Shown here piece by piece: positions 63,335-64,000 of a stretch of DNA of 64,000 nucleotides (within the stretch, counting starts at the first letter, position 1; each line of letters starts with the position of its first letter). Source of the stretch: Shinisaurus crocodilurus (taxonomy: Eukaryota > Chordata > Lepidosauria > Squamata > Shinisauridae); assembly GCA_021292165.1 (NCBI GenBank), contig JAHFWL010000408.1, forward strand, positions 62,001 to 126,000. The letters are read 5' to 3'. Made by a program: the position numbers and the translations under genes. The notes beneath the pieces were generated by a model. It worked only from the letters and a program-made list of their open reading frames with translations, made no database searches and was not told where the DNA came from.

Positions 63335-63649
63335 GTAAGGATTAGCTGCGGGGTTGGGGAGCGTGAAAGAAAACCTTCGGCTGCTTTTATTCCCCCCCCC
63401 CCCAGTTATTTTGGGTGTGGGGGGGAAGAAACCTGTCTCCAGCCTTTTTCACAATTAGAAATTCTTTTTTAATATTCAATTCTTGAAGACGTTAGACATG
63501 GAAATCTGCACTTTGAATTGTGGCCAAGAGCCCAACTGGGGAGAGGTGCATTTTTACCCAATCTTACTAAAACATCCAGAGTGCAAATAAAGGATAAGAC
63601 ATCTCCTGGCATGCCTGTGTTCTTACACTTGCATCACTTAAGCTGCAGT
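63335..63649 (+). other. Unit D intron up to the LINE insertion
   Basis: Follows the C intron up to AAGCTGCAGTCCTGT at about 63,650, then breaks into LINE sequence. Confidence 0.55.
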
Positions 63650-64000
63650 CCTGTTTGGGCCACTCTACCCTAGACCACTGTTTGGTTCTGGCTCATCTTG
63701 CTTATAAGCAGGGCTTTTTTTTTGGTGGAACTCACCGGAACTGAGTTCCAGCACCTTTCTTCTATTAATTGCATTACAATTTAATCGCCATCTACTCCCG
63801 AGGAAATGTAATCCAAGAGTTCCGGTACCTTTTTCTCCAGAAAAAAAGCACTGCTTATAAGTACACCAAACCTAAAGGGGGCAAACTTTTTACCGCATTT
63901 ATTGATTTAAAATCCGCCTTTGACTCCATTTCCCATGAACATCTTTGGGGTAAAGTGGAGCAATGTTCAATTGATAAGAGGCTATTGTTTCTGTTAAATT
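63650..64000 (+). mobile_element. LINE reverse transcriptase fragment, interrupted by a MITE
   Basis: Open frame on the + strand: GHSTLDHCLVLAHLAYK before the MITE and YTKPKGGKLFTAFIDLKSAF, DSISHEHLW, RLLFLLN after it. FIDLKSAFDS is RT motif A with its Asp. The clade is not decided (R4/Dong- or RTE-like are options). Runs off the window. Confidence 0.7.
63709..63853. mobile_element. hAT MITE, 145 bp
   Basis: Ends CAGGGCTTTTTTTTTGG and inverted (..AAAAAAAGCACTG), flanked by an exact 8-bp duplication CTTATAAG (63,701-63,708; 63,854-63,861). Excising it and one duplication leaves the LINE frame open. Confidence 0.85.

Overview
The window is nuclear DNA of a vertebrate, most likely a squamate reptile (lizard). 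Support: vertebrate intron/exon structure; CR1 LINEs with ATTCTATG-type 3' ends; abundant L2-like LINEs; hAT and Tc1/mariner-type DNA transposons; tRNA- and 5S-derived SINEs; a Gmr1-like Ty3/Gypsy element; and a tandem array of SCAN-KRAB-C2H2 zinc-finger genes of the kind that expanded in lizards. The species cannot be told.

Layout. Four head-to-tail copies (A-D), all on the + strand, of one gene unit: CpG-rich promoter with a non-coding first exon, a long intron 1 holding an old L2 fragment, a 414-nt SCAN exon, a 105-nt linker exon, a 127-nt KRAB-A exon, and a single large exon with 16-17 C2H2 fingers. Unit A runs from 1 (window opens in exon 1) to about 10.3 kb. Unit B runs from 15.2 to 28.6 kb. 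Unit C runs from 34.3 to 50.5 kb. Unit D begins near 58.6 kb and is cut off after its linker exon. Intron phases (0, 0, 1) and exon lengths are identical between copies. Predicted products are 757 aa (A), 729 aa (B) and 746 aa (C). A and B each end early at a one-base deletion inside a finger linker, with 8 and 3 further finger modules stranded downstream. C is open to a stop that it shares with A.

Between and inside the units are layers of mobile DNA. Elements shared by several units (L2 in intron 1, a chimeric 5S/tRNA SINE after the KRAB exon, a MIR-like SINE and CR1 in the 3' flank of A and C) predate the duplications. Private insertions came later: a 1.37-kb TIR element with CpG-rich cargo in A; CR1 plus hAT in B; a second CR1 at the end of B's finger array; a 6.77-kb Gmr1-like Gypsy element in intron 1 of C; a LINE with a hAT MITE in D. 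Shared insertions and a shared stop codon make A and C sister copies.

The most interesting point is the pairing of host genes and retroelement. The C-terminal part of the Gmr1-like gag capsid aligns by eye with the SCAN domain of the surrounding genes. Published work derives SCAN from the capsid of this retrotransposon family and proposes that lizard SCAN-ZNF proteins target it. Here the exapted domain (four copies) and a member of its donor family lie in the same 64 kb, the element sitting inside an intron of one gene. The element has integrase upstream of reverse transcriptase, a frameshift in the integrase C-terminal region, an Asp-to-Asn change in RT motif A, and a 474-bp piece of its own pol lodged in one LTR.
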